DNA of 64,000 bases from CAYQJV01 sp964417925 (GCA_964417925.1 CAYQJV010000002.1:23937-87936), one strand, 5' to 3'; shown: positions 43,332-52,919, numbered from the stretch's first letter. The notes: a model not told the origin generated them from the sequence alone. Program-made: numbers and translations.

Positions 43332-44696
43332 TTACTTCCATTTCTCTCTTTCAAGCAATTCTTTGAGAATCTCAAATCCCTCTTCTTTTGTTTTAATTTT
43401 ACCTTCTTTTTGTAACTCTTCAAGTTCTTCAAGCAAAATTTTATATACAGGGCCTGGAGGAATTCCAAACTCCATCAAATCATAGCCCGTTATCAATCTT
43501 TTAAAACTTTTTTCTTTTTCATCTTTTTCCTTAATTTCAAATATCTTTTTTATCGTATATTCAAGATGTTCGGTTTTGCCTGCTGTTGCAAATCCATCTG
43601 CCAAGTCTAAAATCATTATTCCTACTGCATCTTCACCGGTTATTCTTAAAAATCTTCTTATCGCTCTTTCTGTCAATTCAGGAGCTGTGGCAATTAAATG
43701 AAGATGCATATGTCTTTCAACCATGTTTTTAACGCTTTTTACTTCTTTTACAGGGAGTCTTAATGCTTCTTTCAACATTTTTTCTGTAAGTTTTGCCCCT
43801 TTGACGTCGTGTCCATAAAAATGGTAGGTCCCTTCCTCAGTTTCAATCCTTGTATCAGGTTTTGCAATATCGTGGAAAAGAGATGCAAGTTTTATAAGTG
43901 CTTTTCTTCTTTTTTCAATCCCAGAGAAGTATTTTTGAAAATTATTGTTGAAATGCCCATTTTTTAGTATTCTCTCTGCCCCAAGATATACAAGTAAACT
44001 ATGAGATAAAACTTCTCTATCCTCAAAAAACCTTTTTGCCTTTTCAAATATTTCCTGTAGTAATCCTATTTCTATCATCTTTGATATGAATGGGTAGGAA
44101 AAATCTGTTTCAAGTATACGCATAAATTCATAGCCTATTCGTTCTTTTGCGATTTTTTTAACAGATACCTGAATCATCTGATAATATACCCATTCTGGAA
44201 TGTTAAATCCAAGTTCTGCAGAAAATCTAAATGCTCTGAGGACCCTTAGTGGATCATCCTTAAAACTTCTTTCTGAAACAGGGATTATAGATTTATGTTG
44301 AAGATGTTTTATTCCTCCAAAATAATCTAAAAATCTATACTCATTTTTTAAAAAAAGATTAAGTTTTATTGCAATTGCATTTATAGTAAAGTCTCTTTTT
44401 TTAAGATCTTCTTCTATGTTTTCTTTAAACCCTTTAAAATCAAATACATAACTTTTTTTATACACTACCCTTGCTTCATCATCCTTTTCGCTTAATAATA
44501 CAAATGCCCCTTTTATTTTGCTCGCTATTTTTTTGGCTGTCTTTATCCCATTTCCTTTTACTGCAAAATCAAAATCAAGAGGAGAAATTCCCAGTAAAGT
44601 GTCCCTAATTGCTCCTCCTACAAGATAAATTTCTTTGTTTTCTTTTTCTATCTCTTTTAAAATTTCTATTACATCTTGGGGAATACTGGGCTTCAT
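43332..44696 (-). CDS. CCA-adding / poly(A) polymerase family nucleotidyltransferase with HD domain
   Basis: A 454-residue class II nucleotidyltransferase. The catalytic palm has LVGGAIRDTLLG near residue 25 and DFDFAV near 40; KKRDFTINAIA near 100 and DPLRVLRAFRF near 150 follow; an HD domain carries LFHDIAKPDTR near 270. Since none of the tRNAs here encodes CCA, a CCA-adding activity is expected in the cell, but family sequence alone does not separate it from poly(A) polymerase. It overlaps uvrA by ATGA. Confidence 0.85.
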   Translation of the reverse strand: MKPSIPQDVIEILKEIEKENKEIYLVGGAIRDTLLGISPLDFDFAVKGNGIKTAKKIASKIKGAFVLLSEKDDEARVVYKKSYVFDFKGFKENIEEDLKKRDFTINAIAIKLNLFLKNEYRFLDYFGGIKHLQHKSIIPVSERSFKDDPLRVLRAFRFSAELGFNIPEWVYYQMIQVSVKKIAKERIGYEFMRILETDFSYPFISKMIEIGLLQEIFEKAKRFFEDREVLSHSLLVYLGAERILKNGHFNNNFQKYFSGIEKRRKALIKLASLFHDIAKPDTRIETEEGTYHFYGHDVKGAKLTEKMLKEALRLPVKEVKSVKNMVERHMHLHLIATAPELTERAIRRFLRITGEDAVGIMILDLADGFATAGKTEHLEYTIKKIFEIKEKDEKEKSFKRLITGYDLMEFGIPPGPVYKILLEELEELQKEGKIKTKEEGFEILKELLEREKWK

Positions 44697-47509
44697 ACTT
44701 CCTCTAAAACTTTTTTCAAAAATTTGCCCGTATAAGAGTTTCGGTTTTTAACAATTTCTTCTGGAGGTCCCTCTGCAACGATATATCCTCCTTCATCTCC
44801 ACCTTCTGGTCCTAAATCTATTATCCAATCAGCACACTTTATAACTTCCATGTTATGTTCTATAACTATTACTGTGTTACCTTTATCAACGAGTCTTTGT
44901 AAAACATTTAATAAAAGCTTTATGTCTTCAAAATGTAATCCTGTTGTTGGTTCATCAAGAATGTATATTGTATTTCCCTTAGGTAATTTTGAAAGTTCTT
45001 TTGCAAGTTTCACTCTTTGAGCTTCACCTCCAGAAAGGGTAGGGGCTGGTTGACCAAGTTTTATGTATCCAAGTCCAACATCTTTTAATAACTTCAGTTT
45101 TCTTTCGATTTGAGGAATATCGGAAAAGAAGTCATATGCTTCATCAACAGTCATGTCAAGCACATCTGCGATATTTTTCCCTTTATATCTTACTTCAAGA
45201 GTTTCTCGGTTGTATCTTTTTCCTTTACACACCTCACAGGGGATGTAAACAGGAGGTAAAAAATGCATTTCTATTTTAAGCATTCCCTCCCCACCACATC
45301 TTTCACATCTTCCACCCCTTACATTGAAAGAAAATCTTCCTGGTTTATATCCTCTTATTCTTGCTTCTTTTGTCATTGCAAACAACTCTCTTATTGGAGT
45401 AAAGGCTCCTGTATATGTTGCAGGATTGGACCTTGGAGTTCTTCCTATTGGAGATTGATCTATATTTATTACCCTATCAATTAATTCAATTCCTATTATT
45501 TCATCATGCTCACCTGGTTTTTCTGTAGTGCGGTAGAATCTTTCTGCAAGGGCCCTATAAAGTATATCGTTTATAAGCGATGATTTTCCTGAACCAGATA
45601 CTCCGGTAACGCATACAAATAGTCCAAGAGGAATTTTTACATCTATGTTTTTTAAATTATTATGCCTTGCCCCTTTTATAATAATGTATTTCCCTTTTGG
45701 TGTTCTTCTTTTTCTGGGGATAGGAATTTTTCTCTTTCCTGAGAGATATGCTCCTGTGAGAGATTTTCCATTCTTTGCAATTTCAGAAGGTGTTCCCTCC
45801 ACAACTATCTTTCCTCCCTTCTCGCCTGCTCCTGGACCGAGGTCAATTACCCAGTCAGCAGAAAGTATTGTATCTCTGTCATGTTCAACCACTACCACCG
45901 TATTTCCAAGGTCTCTTAATTTTTTGAGGGTATTTAAAAGTCTTTTGTTATCCCTCATGTGAAGACCTATGGTAGGTTCATCTAAGATATATATAACCCC
46001 AACAAGTCCTGAACCTATTTGAGTTGCGAGCCTTACTCTCTGTTCTTCTCCTCCTGCAAGGGTCTCTGTAGTCCTGTCAAGGGTTAAATAGCCGACCCCA
46101 ACCTCCTTTAAAAAAGATAGTCTTGCCTTTATTTCTTTTATTACTTCATATGCAATTTTCTGTTGAACTTCGGTTAATTTGAGATTTTCAAAAAATTTAT
46201 AGGCATCCTCTACAGACATTTTTGTAATATCATATATATTTTTCCCTTCTATTTTTACAGAAAGTGCTTCAGGTTTAAGCCTTGCTCCCTTGCAGGCAGG
46301 ACATGGAAGTTTTCGCATAAACTGTTCTATATATTCTCTTCTTGCTTCGGATTCAGTCTCTTTATGGAGTCTTTCAAGATTTCTTACAACTCCTTCGTAA
46401 TATTCATAACCCTCGTAGATGGATGTTCCTGTATATTTCACTTTAACCGGTTCATCTGCCCCATAGAGGATTATTTTTTTTGCATGTTCAGGAAGGTCCT
46501 TCCATGGAGTATCAAGAGAGAATTTATATTTTTTTGCTACTGCTTCAAGCATTGCAAGCAACCATCCTCTGGGTTCTCCCCAAGGTTCTATAACTCCATC
46601 AAGAATTGATAGCCTTGGATCAAGTATTATGAGTTCAGGGTCTATTTCCATTTTCGTTCCAAGCCCGTGGCATACCGGACATGCTCCATATGGAGAATTG
46701 AAGGAAAAAAGTCTTGGAGAAATCTCTTCATAAGAAAATCCACATTTTACACATGCCAAGGCTTCGCTGAATACTTTTTCTTCTTTATCATTAATTATAA
46801 TGCTACATAAACCTTCTCCTTCCTTTAATGCAAGTTCTATTGAATCTGCAAGTCTCTTTCTTATTTTTTCTTTCAGGATTATTCTATCTATCACAACATC
46901 TATCTTGTGAATTTTGTATCTTTCAAGTTTTGGAGGGTTATCAAGTTCATACAGTTTTCCATCAACCCTTACCCTTACATATCCCTGTCTTTTTAATTTT
47001 TCAAAAAGTTCCCTATATTCTCCTTTTCTTCCTTTTACTTTTGGAGCAAGGATAACAAGTTTGGTCCCTTCATCTAAAGACAATAAAGAATCAACGATTT
47101 GATCAACGGTTTGAGAGGAAAGCGGTATATTGCAGTTTGGGCAGAAAGGAGTTCCTATTCTTGCAAAAAGTACTCTCAGATAGTCGTATATCTCAGTTAC
47201 AGTGGCAACAGTGGATCTTGGATTCCTCGCAGATGTTCTTTGTTCTATTGCAATTGCAGGAGATAATCCCTCTATAAAGTCAACATCCGGCTTCTCAAGC
47301 ATTCCCATAAATTGTCTTGCATATGTTGAAAGAGACTCTACATATCTTCTTTGACCTTCTGCATATAAAGTGTCAAAAGCAAGAGAAGACTTTCCTGAAC
47401 CAGAAATTCCAGTAATTACAACAAGTTTATTTCTTGGTATTTTAACCTCAATATTTTTTAAATTGTGTTCTCTTGCTCCTTTTATGAAAATGTAGTTCTT
47501 CATAAACAT
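44693..47509 (-). CDS. uvrA: Excinuclease ABC subunit A
   Basis: A 938-residue damage-recognition ATPase of nucleotide excision repair. It has two ABC modules with Walker A GISGSGKSSLAFDT near residue 35 and GVSGSGKSSLINDILY near 635. It has two ABC signatures (LAGGEEQRVRLA, LSGGEAQRVKLA) and zinc-finger cysteines (CPNC, CVKC, CPVC, CPAC, CERC, CEVC sets). Two in-frame ATGs exist, at 47509 and 47503; the second gives the usual UvrA start. No ribosome binding site is present. Confidence 0.97.
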   Translation of the reverse strand: MFMKNYIFIKGAREHNLKNIEVKIPRNKLVVITGISGSGKSSLAFDTLYAEGQRRYVESLSTYARQFMGMLEKPDVDFIEGLSPAIAIEQRTSARNPRSTVATVTEIYDYLRVLFARIGTPFCPNCNIPLSSQTVDQIVDSLLSLDEGTKLVILAPKVKGRKGEYRELFEKLKRQGYVRVRVDGKLYELDNPPKLERYKIHKIDVVIDRIILKEKIRKRLADSIELALKEGEGLCSIIINDKEEKVFSEALACVKCGFSYEEISPRLFSFNSPYGACPVCHGLGTKMEIDPELIILDPRLSILDGVIEPWGEPRGWLLAMLEAVAKKYKFSLDTPWKDLPEHAKKIILYGADEPVKVKYTGTSIYEGYEYYEGVVRNLERLHKETESEARREYIEQFMRKLPCPACKGARLKPEALSVKIEGKNIYDITKMSVEDAYKFFENLKLTEVQQKIAYEVIKEIKARLSFLKEVGVGYLTLDRTTETLAGGEEQRVRLATQIGSGLVGVIYILDEPTIGLHMRDNKRLLNTLKKLRDLGNTVVVVEHDRDTILSADWVIDLGPGAGEKGGKIVVEGTPSEIAKNGKSLTGAYLSGKRKIPIPRKRRTPKGKYIIIKGARHNNLKNIDVKIPLGLFVCVTGVSGSGKSSLINDILYRALAERFYRTTEKPGEHDEIIGIELIDRVINIDQSPIGRTPRSNPATYTGAFTPIRELFAMTKEARIRGYKPGRFSFNVRGGRCERCGGEGMLKIEMHFLPPVYIPCEVCKGKRYNRETLEVRYKGKNIADVLDMTVDEAYDFFSDIPQIERKLKLLKDVGLGYIKLGQPAPTLSGGEAQRVKLAKELSKLPKGNTIYILDEPTTGLHFEDIKLLLNVLQRLVDKGNTVIVIEHNMEVIKCADWIIDLGPEGGDEGGYIVAEGPPEEIVKNRNSYTGKFLKKVLEEV

Positions 47510-47513
47510 ATAT

Positions 47514-47541
47514 ATTAAAACAAAAATTTCAAAAAAGTCAA
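47514..47541 (-). promoter_or_regulatory. Leaderless-type uvrA promoter at the end of element copy C
   Basis: On the minus strand: TTGACT (47541-47536), a 16-base spacer, TTTAAT (47519-47514), four bases before the first ATG. The -35 ends five bases outside the element. No SOS box was recognised here. Confidence 0.6.
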
Positions 47542-47546
47542 TCTTT

Positions 47547-47993
47547 TGTAGAATTCCATAACATTTTGGCCGCGAAGTTTATTCTTTACCCATCCGTTCA
47601 AAAATCTATCAAACTCCTTCCCATTATCGGTCTGTCCCACTCCTTATCTTAAAAGGCACAACCTGCATAAACTTCTCCATAAGATTCCTCGCACTTTATC
47701 CTTCCTCTTTGTTTTTGGCGCCCGAGATAAAGGAACTAAAACCCTTGCCTCATAATTACCTTCTCTTAACCTCTTCATCCATAAGTAAACCGTGGAACGA
47801 GCAACCCCAAAAGCATTCTCTGTAGCCTCCCTACCGTACTTCCTAAAGAAACTTATCACCTTTCTCCTCCATTCCACCACCTTCCTCTCCTTATCACTCA
47901 AACCCTCCATTCCTTTCACTCTCATAGCTTTATTTTACCCATAAATTTACCTTTTTTCAAGATATCAATCCAATATCTTTTTGAAATTCTTCA
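47547..47993 (-). mobile_element. Decayed IS481/IS3-like element, copy C (447 bp)
   Basis: The longest of the three copies. It has the same ends as copies A and B (TGTAGAATT at 47547; AAATTCTTCA ending 47993) plus about 183 extra internal bases that encode the helix-turn-helix part of the transposase. The catalytic core is mostly deleted. The bases from 47994 to 48073 show nothing else recognisable. Confidence 0.82.
47644..47925 (-). pseudogene. Transposase N-terminal fragment (helix-turn-helix)
   Basis: A 93-residue frame with KVISFFRKYGREATENAFGV and ARSTVYLWMKRLREG, a typical transposase helix-turn-helix, then VPLSRAPKTKRKDKVR, and a stop just before a frame encoding QTDNGKEF. The order HTH, SRxPK linker and TDNG resembles IS481-type transposases, of which this is a truncated remnant. 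Confidence 0.75.
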
Positions 47994-48073
47994 GAAAATG
48001 TTAAGGAAGGTTTCTGAAAACAGTAAAAATTGGACACCGAAGAAAAGGTAGTTGAAATATGTATAGTATTATA

Positions 48074-48101
48074 TTGACATTTTGAAATTAGTGGTTATCA
48101 T
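48074..48101 (+). promoter_or_regulatory. Leaderless-type promoter of rpsR
   Basis: TTGACA at 48074-48079, a 16-base spacer, TATCAT at 48096-48101, five bases before the ATG. Confidence 0.65.
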
Positions 48102-48106
48102 TTTCT

Positions 48107-48316
48107 ATGATGAAAAAAACAAAGGAATGTAGATTCTGTAAGGAAGGTATAAGAGACATAGATCCTTTTGCTCCTTTCTTAGGGAATTTCCTTACGGAGA
48201 AGGGCAAAATACTTCCACGTAAGTCTACGGGATTATGTGCGTACCATCAACGGAAACTGGCGATAGCTATAAAGAGAGCAAGAAACTTAGGAATATTACC
48301 TTATGTTATAAAATAA
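48107..48316 (+). CDS. rpsR: 30S ribosomal protein S18
   Basis: A 69-residue S18 with the LPRKSTGLCAYHQRKLAIAIKRAR core. It is a zinc-binding type: Cys pair CRFC at the N-terminus and C..H in GLCAYH. rpsF and ssb, which usually precede it, are missing. There is no ribosome binding site; the -10 lies five bases upstream. Confidence 0.95.
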   Translation: MMKKTKECRFCKEGIRDIDPFAPFLGNFLTEKGKILPRKSTGLCAYHQRKLAIAIKRARNLGILPYVIK

Positions 48317-48318
48317 TC

Positions 48319-48771
48319 ATGAAGATAATACTTCTAAAGGATTTTGAGTCTTTGGGGAAAAGGGGAAGTGTAATTGAGGTTAAGAACGGTTATGCACGTA
48401 ATTATTTGATTCCTAAAGGAATAGCAGTGGAAGCAACGGAAAGTAATATACGGCATTTTCAAGAAATAGAGAAGCAGAAAAGTCTTAAAGAAGAAAGAGC
48501 TAAAATAAAAGCTGAAAAGATAAAAGAAAAAATAGATGGAGAGGGATTTAAATTGAAATTACACATAGGTGAGGAAGGAAAGGTATTTGGAGCAATTACT
48601 TCTTCTGATATTGCAGAGGTAATAAAGCAGAAAAAGAAAATTGATATAGATCATCACTGGATAGAGCTTGAAAAGCCTATAAAAGAGAAAGGGAAATATG
48701 AAATCACTATAAACTTACATCCCCAAGTAAAAGCAAAGATAAATGTTTGGGTAGTAGAGTATAAAAAATGA
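48319..48771 (+). CDS. rplI: 50S ribosomal protein L9
   Basis: A 150-residue L9 with MKIILLKDFESLGKRGSVIEV and GYARNYLIPKGIA in the N-terminal domain, a central charged helix and a C-terminal domain with GKVFGAITSSDIAEVI. ATG 48319 begins two bases after the S18 stop; an upstream in-frame extension overlaps S18 and is not used. Confidence 0.95.
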   Translation: MKIILLKDFESLGKRGSVIEVKNGYARNYLIPKGIAVEATESNIRHFQEIEKQKSLKEERAKIKAEKIKEKIDGEGFKLKLHIGEEGKVFGAITSSDIAEVIKQKKKIDIDHHWIELEKPIKEKGKYEITINLHPQVKAKINVWVVEYKK

Positions 48772-49247
48772 TTCCTGTAACGGTTAAAGGTATCACCTTA
48801 GATACGAATAATAATCCAGTGCTACTTTTAGAAGAAATTAATGGAAGAAGAATACTTCCTATATGGATAGGTCCAGTAGAAGCTACAGCGATATCCTATG
48901 CCCTTCAAAAACAAAAGACACAGAGGCCTTTAACTTTGGACCTCATTAAAAGGATAATTGAAGGTCTTGGAGCAAAAGTAATAAAAGTAGTGATAACCCA
49001 GATAAAGGATAATACATATTATGCAAATATGATTCTTGAAATAGATAGTAAAATAGTGTTAATTGATGCAAGGCCTTCTGATTCAGTAGCAGTGGCAATA
49101 CATACAAATGCACCGATATATGTAAGTGAGGAAGTAATGAATTCTCAATCTCAAGTGCTTGATTTTCCAGAAAAAGATGAAACAGATGAATTGAAAAAGC
49201 GTATTCAAAACATAGATCCTGAAAATTTTGGAGATTACGAGCTTTAA
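48768..49247 (+). CDS. DUF151 / bifunctional nuclease-domain protein
   Basis: A 159-residue protein with the DUF151 (BFN) pattern: VLLLEEINGRRILPIWIGPVEA near residue 18, RPLTLDLIKRIIEGLGAKV near 48 and DARPSDSVAVAIHTNAPIYVSEEV near 100. Plant and bacterial members were reported with nuclease activity; the role here is unclear. It overlaps rplI by ATGA and tyrS by 20 bases. Confidence 0.82.
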   Translation: MIPVTVKGITLDTNNNPVLLLEEINGRRILPIWIGPVEATAISYALQKQKTQRPLTLDLIKRIIEGLGAKVIKVVITQIKDNTYYANMILEIDSKIVLIDARPSDSVAVAIHTNAPIYVSEEVMNSQSQVLDFPEKDETDELKKRIQNIDPENFGDYEL

Positions 49248-50439
49248 ATCTCCAAAGGAACAACTTGAAATAATTTTACATAGGGTTGCAGAGTGTATAA
49301 GAGAAGAGGAGTTATTGAAGAAACTTGAAATTTCTTATAAAGAAAAAAAACCTCTGAGAGTTAAACTTGGAATAGATGCTTCAGGACCTGATATTCATCT
49401 CGGATTTGCTGTTCCATTGAGAAAATTAAGGCAGTTTCAGGAACTTGGGCATACTGCAGTACTTATAGTCGGAGATTTTACAGGAATGATAGGCGATCCT
49501 ACAGGAAGGTCAAAAACAAGACCTCAACTTACAGAGGAACAGATAAGAGAGAATATAAAGAGATATACCCGACAGCTTTACAAGATTTTATTACCAGAAA
49601 GAACAGAAATAAGATATAACAGTGAATGGCTTGGAAAACTTACTGCAAAAGATATTGTAATGATTGCCTCAAAATATACGGTTGCAAGGATGATAGAGAG
49701 GGATGACTTTTCTAAAAGGTTGAAAGAAGGTATACCCGTATATATCCATGAAATTCTTTATCCTCTTTTTCAGGGATATGACTCGGTAATGGTGGATGCA
49801 GATGTGGAGTTAGGTGGTACAGATCAAAAGTTTAACTTTATGGTGGCACGGGAGTTGATGAGAGAATTTGGTAAAGAGCCAGAGGTCATAATTACCATGC
49901 CCCTCCTTGAAGGAACTGATGGAAAAATGAAGATGAGTAAATCTTATGGAAACTACATAGGAATAGAAGAATCGCCCAATGAGATGTTTGGGAAGATAAT
50001 GTCTCTTCCAGATGAGTTAATTATGAAATATTTTTATTTATGTACTGAACTATCCGATGAAGAGATAAAAGATATAGAGAAAAAATTACAGCAGGGGGAG
50101 AATCCGAAAAATATAAAAATGTTGCTTGCACAAAAGATAGTGTCTATGTATCATTCGCAGGATGATGCAGAAAAGGCAAAAGAGGAGTTTGAAAGAGTTT
50201 TTTCAAAAAGAGAGGTTCCTACCCATATTCCTGAATTTAAAATAAAAGAAGAAAAAAGAGTAATAGATGTGATGGTTGAGGCAGGAATGGTTAGCTCAAG
50301 GAGTGAAGCAAAGAGATTGATAGCTCAAGGGGGGGTAGATATTAATGGGGAAAAAATAAAAACTATTGATTTTAAACTTTTACCAGGAAAGGAGTATTTA
50401 ATTAAAGTAGGTAAAAGAAGATTTTTAAGGGTTCTTTAA
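49228..50439 (+). CDS. tyrS: Tyrosyl-tRNA synthetase (TyrRS, long-insert type)
   Basis: A class I synthetase of 403 residues charging tRNA-Tyr. HIGH-like motif GPDIHLGFAVPL near residue 53, VDADVELGGTDQKFNF near 188, KMSKS near 234 and a C-terminal S4 RNA-binding domain (SRSEAKRLIAQGGVDING). The start is TTG 49228 inside the previous gene, without a convincing ribosome binding site; I see no better in-frame start. Confidence 0.93.
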   Translation: MEITSFKSPKEQLEIILHRVAECIREEELLKKLEISYKEKKPLRVKLGIDASGPDIHLGFAVPLRKLRQFQELGHTAVLIVGDFTGMIGDPTGRSKTRPQLTEEQIRENIKRYTRQLYKILLPERTEIRYNSEWLGKLTAKDIVMIASKYTVARMIERDDFSKRLKEGIPVYIHEILYPLFQGYDSVMVDADVELGGTDQKFNFMVARELMREFGKEPEVIITMPLLEGTDGKMKMSKSYGNYIGIEESPNEMFGKIMSLPDELIMKYFYLCTELSDEEIKDIEKKLQQGENPKNIKMLLAQKIVSMYHSQDDAEKAKEEFERVFSKREVPTHIPEFKIKEEKRVIDVMVEAGMVSSRSEAKRLIAQGGVDINGEKIKTIDFKLLPGKEYLIKVGKRRFLRVL

Positions 50440-50676
50440 TTCTTTATTCCATTTTCCGTTTATAAAAAACACTACAAGAAAAGCTACACTAAGGACAATA
50501 AGAGTTGTGGTTTTAGGAAAACAATAAGCGGTTATTAAACTTCCCCATACCAGTGACCATCCTGCAACAAATTTTTTAATAGTCAATTTTCTTTTTTTAT
50601 CCTCTTTTATTTTTCTTATGGTTAAATAACTTCCTACAAAACATCCTACAATAATTACAATGTACACGTAAACCAT
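50425..50676 (-). CDS. Small membrane protein, unknown
   Basis: An 83-residue protein with three hydrophobic stretches (residues about 2-18, 38-52, 56-71) and a basic loop (KIKEDKKRKLTIKK). No family recognised. It is supported as a gene by a near-perfect promoter whose TATAAT ends seven bases before the ATG. Its last 15 bases overlap the end of tyrS convergently. Confidence 0.6.
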   Translation of the reverse strand: MVYVYIVIIVGCFVGSYLTIRKIKEDKKRKLTIKKFVAGWSLVWGSLITAYCFPKTTTLIVLSVAFLVVFFINGKWNKELKNP

Positions 50677-50683
50677 GATATCA

Positions 50684-50711
50684 ATTATAGTTTATGTGCA
50701 TTAAATGTCAA
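50684..50711 (-). promoter_or_regulatory. Leaderless-type promoter of the small membrane protein gene
   Basis: On the minus strand: TTGACA (50711-50706), a 16-base spacer, TATAAT (50689-50684), seven bases before the ATG. The -35 lies 15 bases from the end of the neighbouring element. Confidence 0.8.
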
Positions 50712-50726
50712 TATTATTATAAAAAA

Positions 50727-51050
50727 GAGAGTGTTCGAAAAATTCTCATTGCCTATCGTAAAAAAATCACCAATGACTTTTATATTTCTCATTACCATGC
50801 CCTTGAAAAACTTTATTGAATATATGTTATCATAACCTATATCCCTGGATCATCTGCTATCCAAACCCTTAAATTAAAAATAACTTTCTGCAATAGTTTC
50901 TTAGAAAGTCTTTTGATTCGGGAAATGATATGTTGAGAGGAATGGGAGAGATGAAAAGACCCTGTGGGCTTTTCCAAAACTTCCAACTCTCAAAACTTTA
51001 AAAATATGCAAAAATTCCCCCAATGTAGCTCTTATTTTTCGAACACTCTC
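50727..51050. mobile_element. Decayed insertion sequence, second family, copy 2 (324 bp)
   Basis: Perfect 17-bp inverted repeats GAGAGTGTTCGAAAAAT at 50727-50743 and its complement at 51034-51050. The interior aligns with parts of 36057-36613 (for example GAGAGGAATGGGAGAGATGAAAA and the AAAAATTCCCCCAATG border) but carries no open frame of useful length. Bases 51051-51122 show nothing else. Confidence 0.8.
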
Positions 51051-51122
51051 ACCCATAAAATCTATCTTTAACCATCTTCACTAATAAGTGGATTTCTATA
51101 TTTCTAAATTTTGGAAAAATGC

Positions 51123-51150
51123 TTGACATACTCCGAATACTGAGTAAATT
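51123..51150 (+). promoter_or_regulatory. Promoter of the substrate-binding protein gene
   Basis: TTGACA at 51123-51128, a 16-base spacer, TAAATT at 51145-51150; AAGGAGG follows before the ATG at 51175. Confidence 0.65.
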
Positions 51151-51174
51151 TATTTTGTAAACCAAGGAGGAAAT

Positions 51175-52125
51175 ATGAAAAGAATTCTCTATCTTCTTTT
51201 ATTAAGTATAGGAGTGTTTTTAAGATGTGGGGAGCGTATTCATAAAGTTGCCATTGTAACCTTTGTTTCTCATCCTGATATTCAGCAGTGTATAAAAGGT
51301 ATAGAAGATGCTCTTAAAGAAGAGGGATTTGAAAGCGGTAAAAATATAAAGATAGAAAAATTTAATGCTGAAGCAGATACTGCTAAACTTGTAGAAATAG
51401 CAAAAAACTTGGAGGGGCACTACTCTTTAATAATAATACTTACAACTCCGGCATTAGAGGAAGTATCCAGAAGAGTGTTTAGAACTCCTTGCGTATTTGG
51501 TGCTGTATCTTATCCTCTTGGAGTAAGAGGAATAGGAGAAAGTTATGAAACTCACAGAGAGAATATCACAGGAGTGGGGACCCCACCGGTTGTTAAAAAA
51601 ACCATAAAATACATGCTATCCTTTATCAATCCTAAAACTATAGGAATAATATGGACACCCAAGGAAGTAAATGCATGGCTGGAAAGAGAAGAAGTTAAAA
51701 GACTAAGCAAAAGTCTAAAATTTAAACTTATAACAAAAATGGTAACCTCTCCTCAGGAGGTTACAAAGATGACAGAGGAACTCTTCTCAGAAAATATTGG
51801 AGGAATTTACATGTTGCATGATAATACAGTAATGTCTAAACTTGATGAAATAATCAAAATGGCTGATAAAGAAAGGAAACCTGTAGTAGGTCCTACTGCT
51901 TTGTCTGTAGAGAAAGGTTCCATATTAGGAATCGGTGCAGATTATTATAAAGTTGGTAAAAAAGTAGGAGTAATGGCTGCAAAGGTGCTTAAAGGCACTC
52001 CTCCCAAAGATATCCCCATTATAGACTATGCTCCTGAAATGATGTGGGTAAATAAAACAAAAGCAGAAAAGTTCGGAATTAAACTTCCATCATCACTTTT
52101 AAAAAATGCTGTGAAGGTATTCTAA
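51175..52125 (+). CDS. ABC-transporter substrate-binding protein (PF04392 type)
   Basis: A 316-residue exported protein. The signal peptide ends in Cys18 (FLRC), suggesting lipid anchoring despite an Arg before Cys. The body follows the TrpX/ABC_sub_bind pattern: VAIVTFVSHPDIQQCIKGIEDAL near residue 25, ILTTPALEEV near 87, ENITGVG near 125, KTIGIIWTP near 152 and GILGIGADYYKVGKKVGVMAAKVLKG-like end near 245. No permease or ATPase gene is adjacent, so the ligand and partner are unknown. Confidence 0.82.
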   Translation: MKRILYLLLLSIGVFLRCGERIHKVAIVTFVSHPDIQQCIKGIEDALKEEGFESGKNIKIEKFNAEADTAKLVEIAKNLEGHYSLIIILTTPALEEVSRRVFRTPCVFGAVSYPLGVRGIGESYETHRENITGVGTPPVVKKTIKYMLSFINPKTIGIIWTPKEVNAWLEREEVKRLSKSLKFKLITKMVTSPQEVTKMTEELFSENIGGIYMLHDNTVMSKLDEIIKMADKERKPVVGPTALSVEKGSILGIGADYYKVGKKVGVMAAKVLKGTPPKDIPIIDYAPEMMWVNKTKAEKFGIKLPSSLLKNAVKVF

Positions 52126-52133
52126 AAAATAGG

Positions 52134-52161
52134 TTGACATTTAGATGTTTTTGAATAACAT
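52134..52161 (+). promoter_or_regulatory. Promoter of the PASTA protein gene
   Basis: TTGACA at 52134-52139, a 16-base spacer, TAACAT at 52156-52161; GGAGG follows before the ATG. Confidence 0.7.
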
Positions 52162-52179
52162 TGTAAAAAAGGAGGAAAA

Positions 52180-52860
52180 ATGAAAAAAGTGATTCCCCTT
52201 CTATTGATAACTGTGCTGGGTTTTATAGTATGCCAGCCCACTGTGGAGGTTCCTGACCTAAAGAATTCCACGGTGGAAAATGCAAAAATAGCCCTTAAAA
52301 GTAAAGGTCTACTAATAGAAGTGGTGGGTGTTGTAGAATCTGCCGAAGTAGCGGAGGGATTAATTGCAGAACAATCTCCAATGGCAGGTTCTGTAGTAAA
52401 GAAAGGAGCAACAGTTAAAGTATGGCTTTCAAAAGGTGTACCCGAAAGAATAGTTCCCTACCTTGTTGGACTCTCTCTTTCTGATGCTACTCATAAGTTA
52501 GACGCTTTAAATCTTAAAGTAGGAAAAATAGAAAATCAGTACTCTGATGAAATTCCAGAAAACCATATAATAGCTACAGAACCTCCTTCAGGAACCAAAG
52601 TACCCAAGGGTACAGCGGTTAATTTAGTTGTAAGTCTTGGTCCAAAACCCGTAGAAACAGTAGTAGTTCCGAAAGTTACCGGATACAAACATTGGAAAGC
52701 AGAAGACATACTGAAATCAAAGGGACTTAAAGTTAAGAAAATATACAGAGTAAGCACAGAGTATTATGAAGGTACTGTGTATGCTCAAAAACCAAAAGCA
52801 GGAGAAATAGTACCCAAGGGAACTGTGGTTACTTTATATGTAGCAACAGTATTAAGATAA
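52180..52860 (+). CDS. Three-PASTA-domain exported protein
   Basis: A 226-residue protein with a signal segment ending in Cys18 (FIVC) and three PASTA repeats (about 22-88, 90-155, 160-226), each with the VPxLxGxxxxxAxxxLKxxGL...GxVxxQxPxAGxxVxKGxxVxLxVS pattern. PASTA domains usually bind peptidoglycan or muropeptides on Ser/Thr kinases and PBPs; here no kinase or transpeptidase domain is attached, so it may be a wall-sensing or anchoring lipoprotein. It ends at a strong terminator. Confidence 0.85.
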   Translation: MKKVIPLLLITVLGFIVCQPTVEVPDLKNSTVENAKIALKSKGLLIEVVGVVESAEVAEGLIAEQSPMAGSVVKKGATVKVWLSKGVPERIVPYLVGLSLSDATHKLDALNLKVGKIENQYSDEIPENHIIATEPPSGTKVPKGTAVNLVVSLGPKPVETVVVPKVTGYKHWKAEDILKSKGLKVKKIYRVSTEYYEGTVYAQKPKAGEIVPKGTVVTLYVATVLR

Positions 52861-52878
52861 CAAAACGCAAATTGATTG

Positions 52879-52919
52879 GGCGGGTCTGGTAAATCACCGG
52901 ATCCGCCTTTTTATTTTTA
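52879..52919 (+). terminator. Rho-independent terminator after the PASTA gene
   Basis: A 12-base-pair stem (52879-52890 with 52896-52907, two G-U pairs) has a five-base loop and is followed by TTTTTATTTTT. The U-tract runs directly into the ATG of the next gene. Confidence 0.9.
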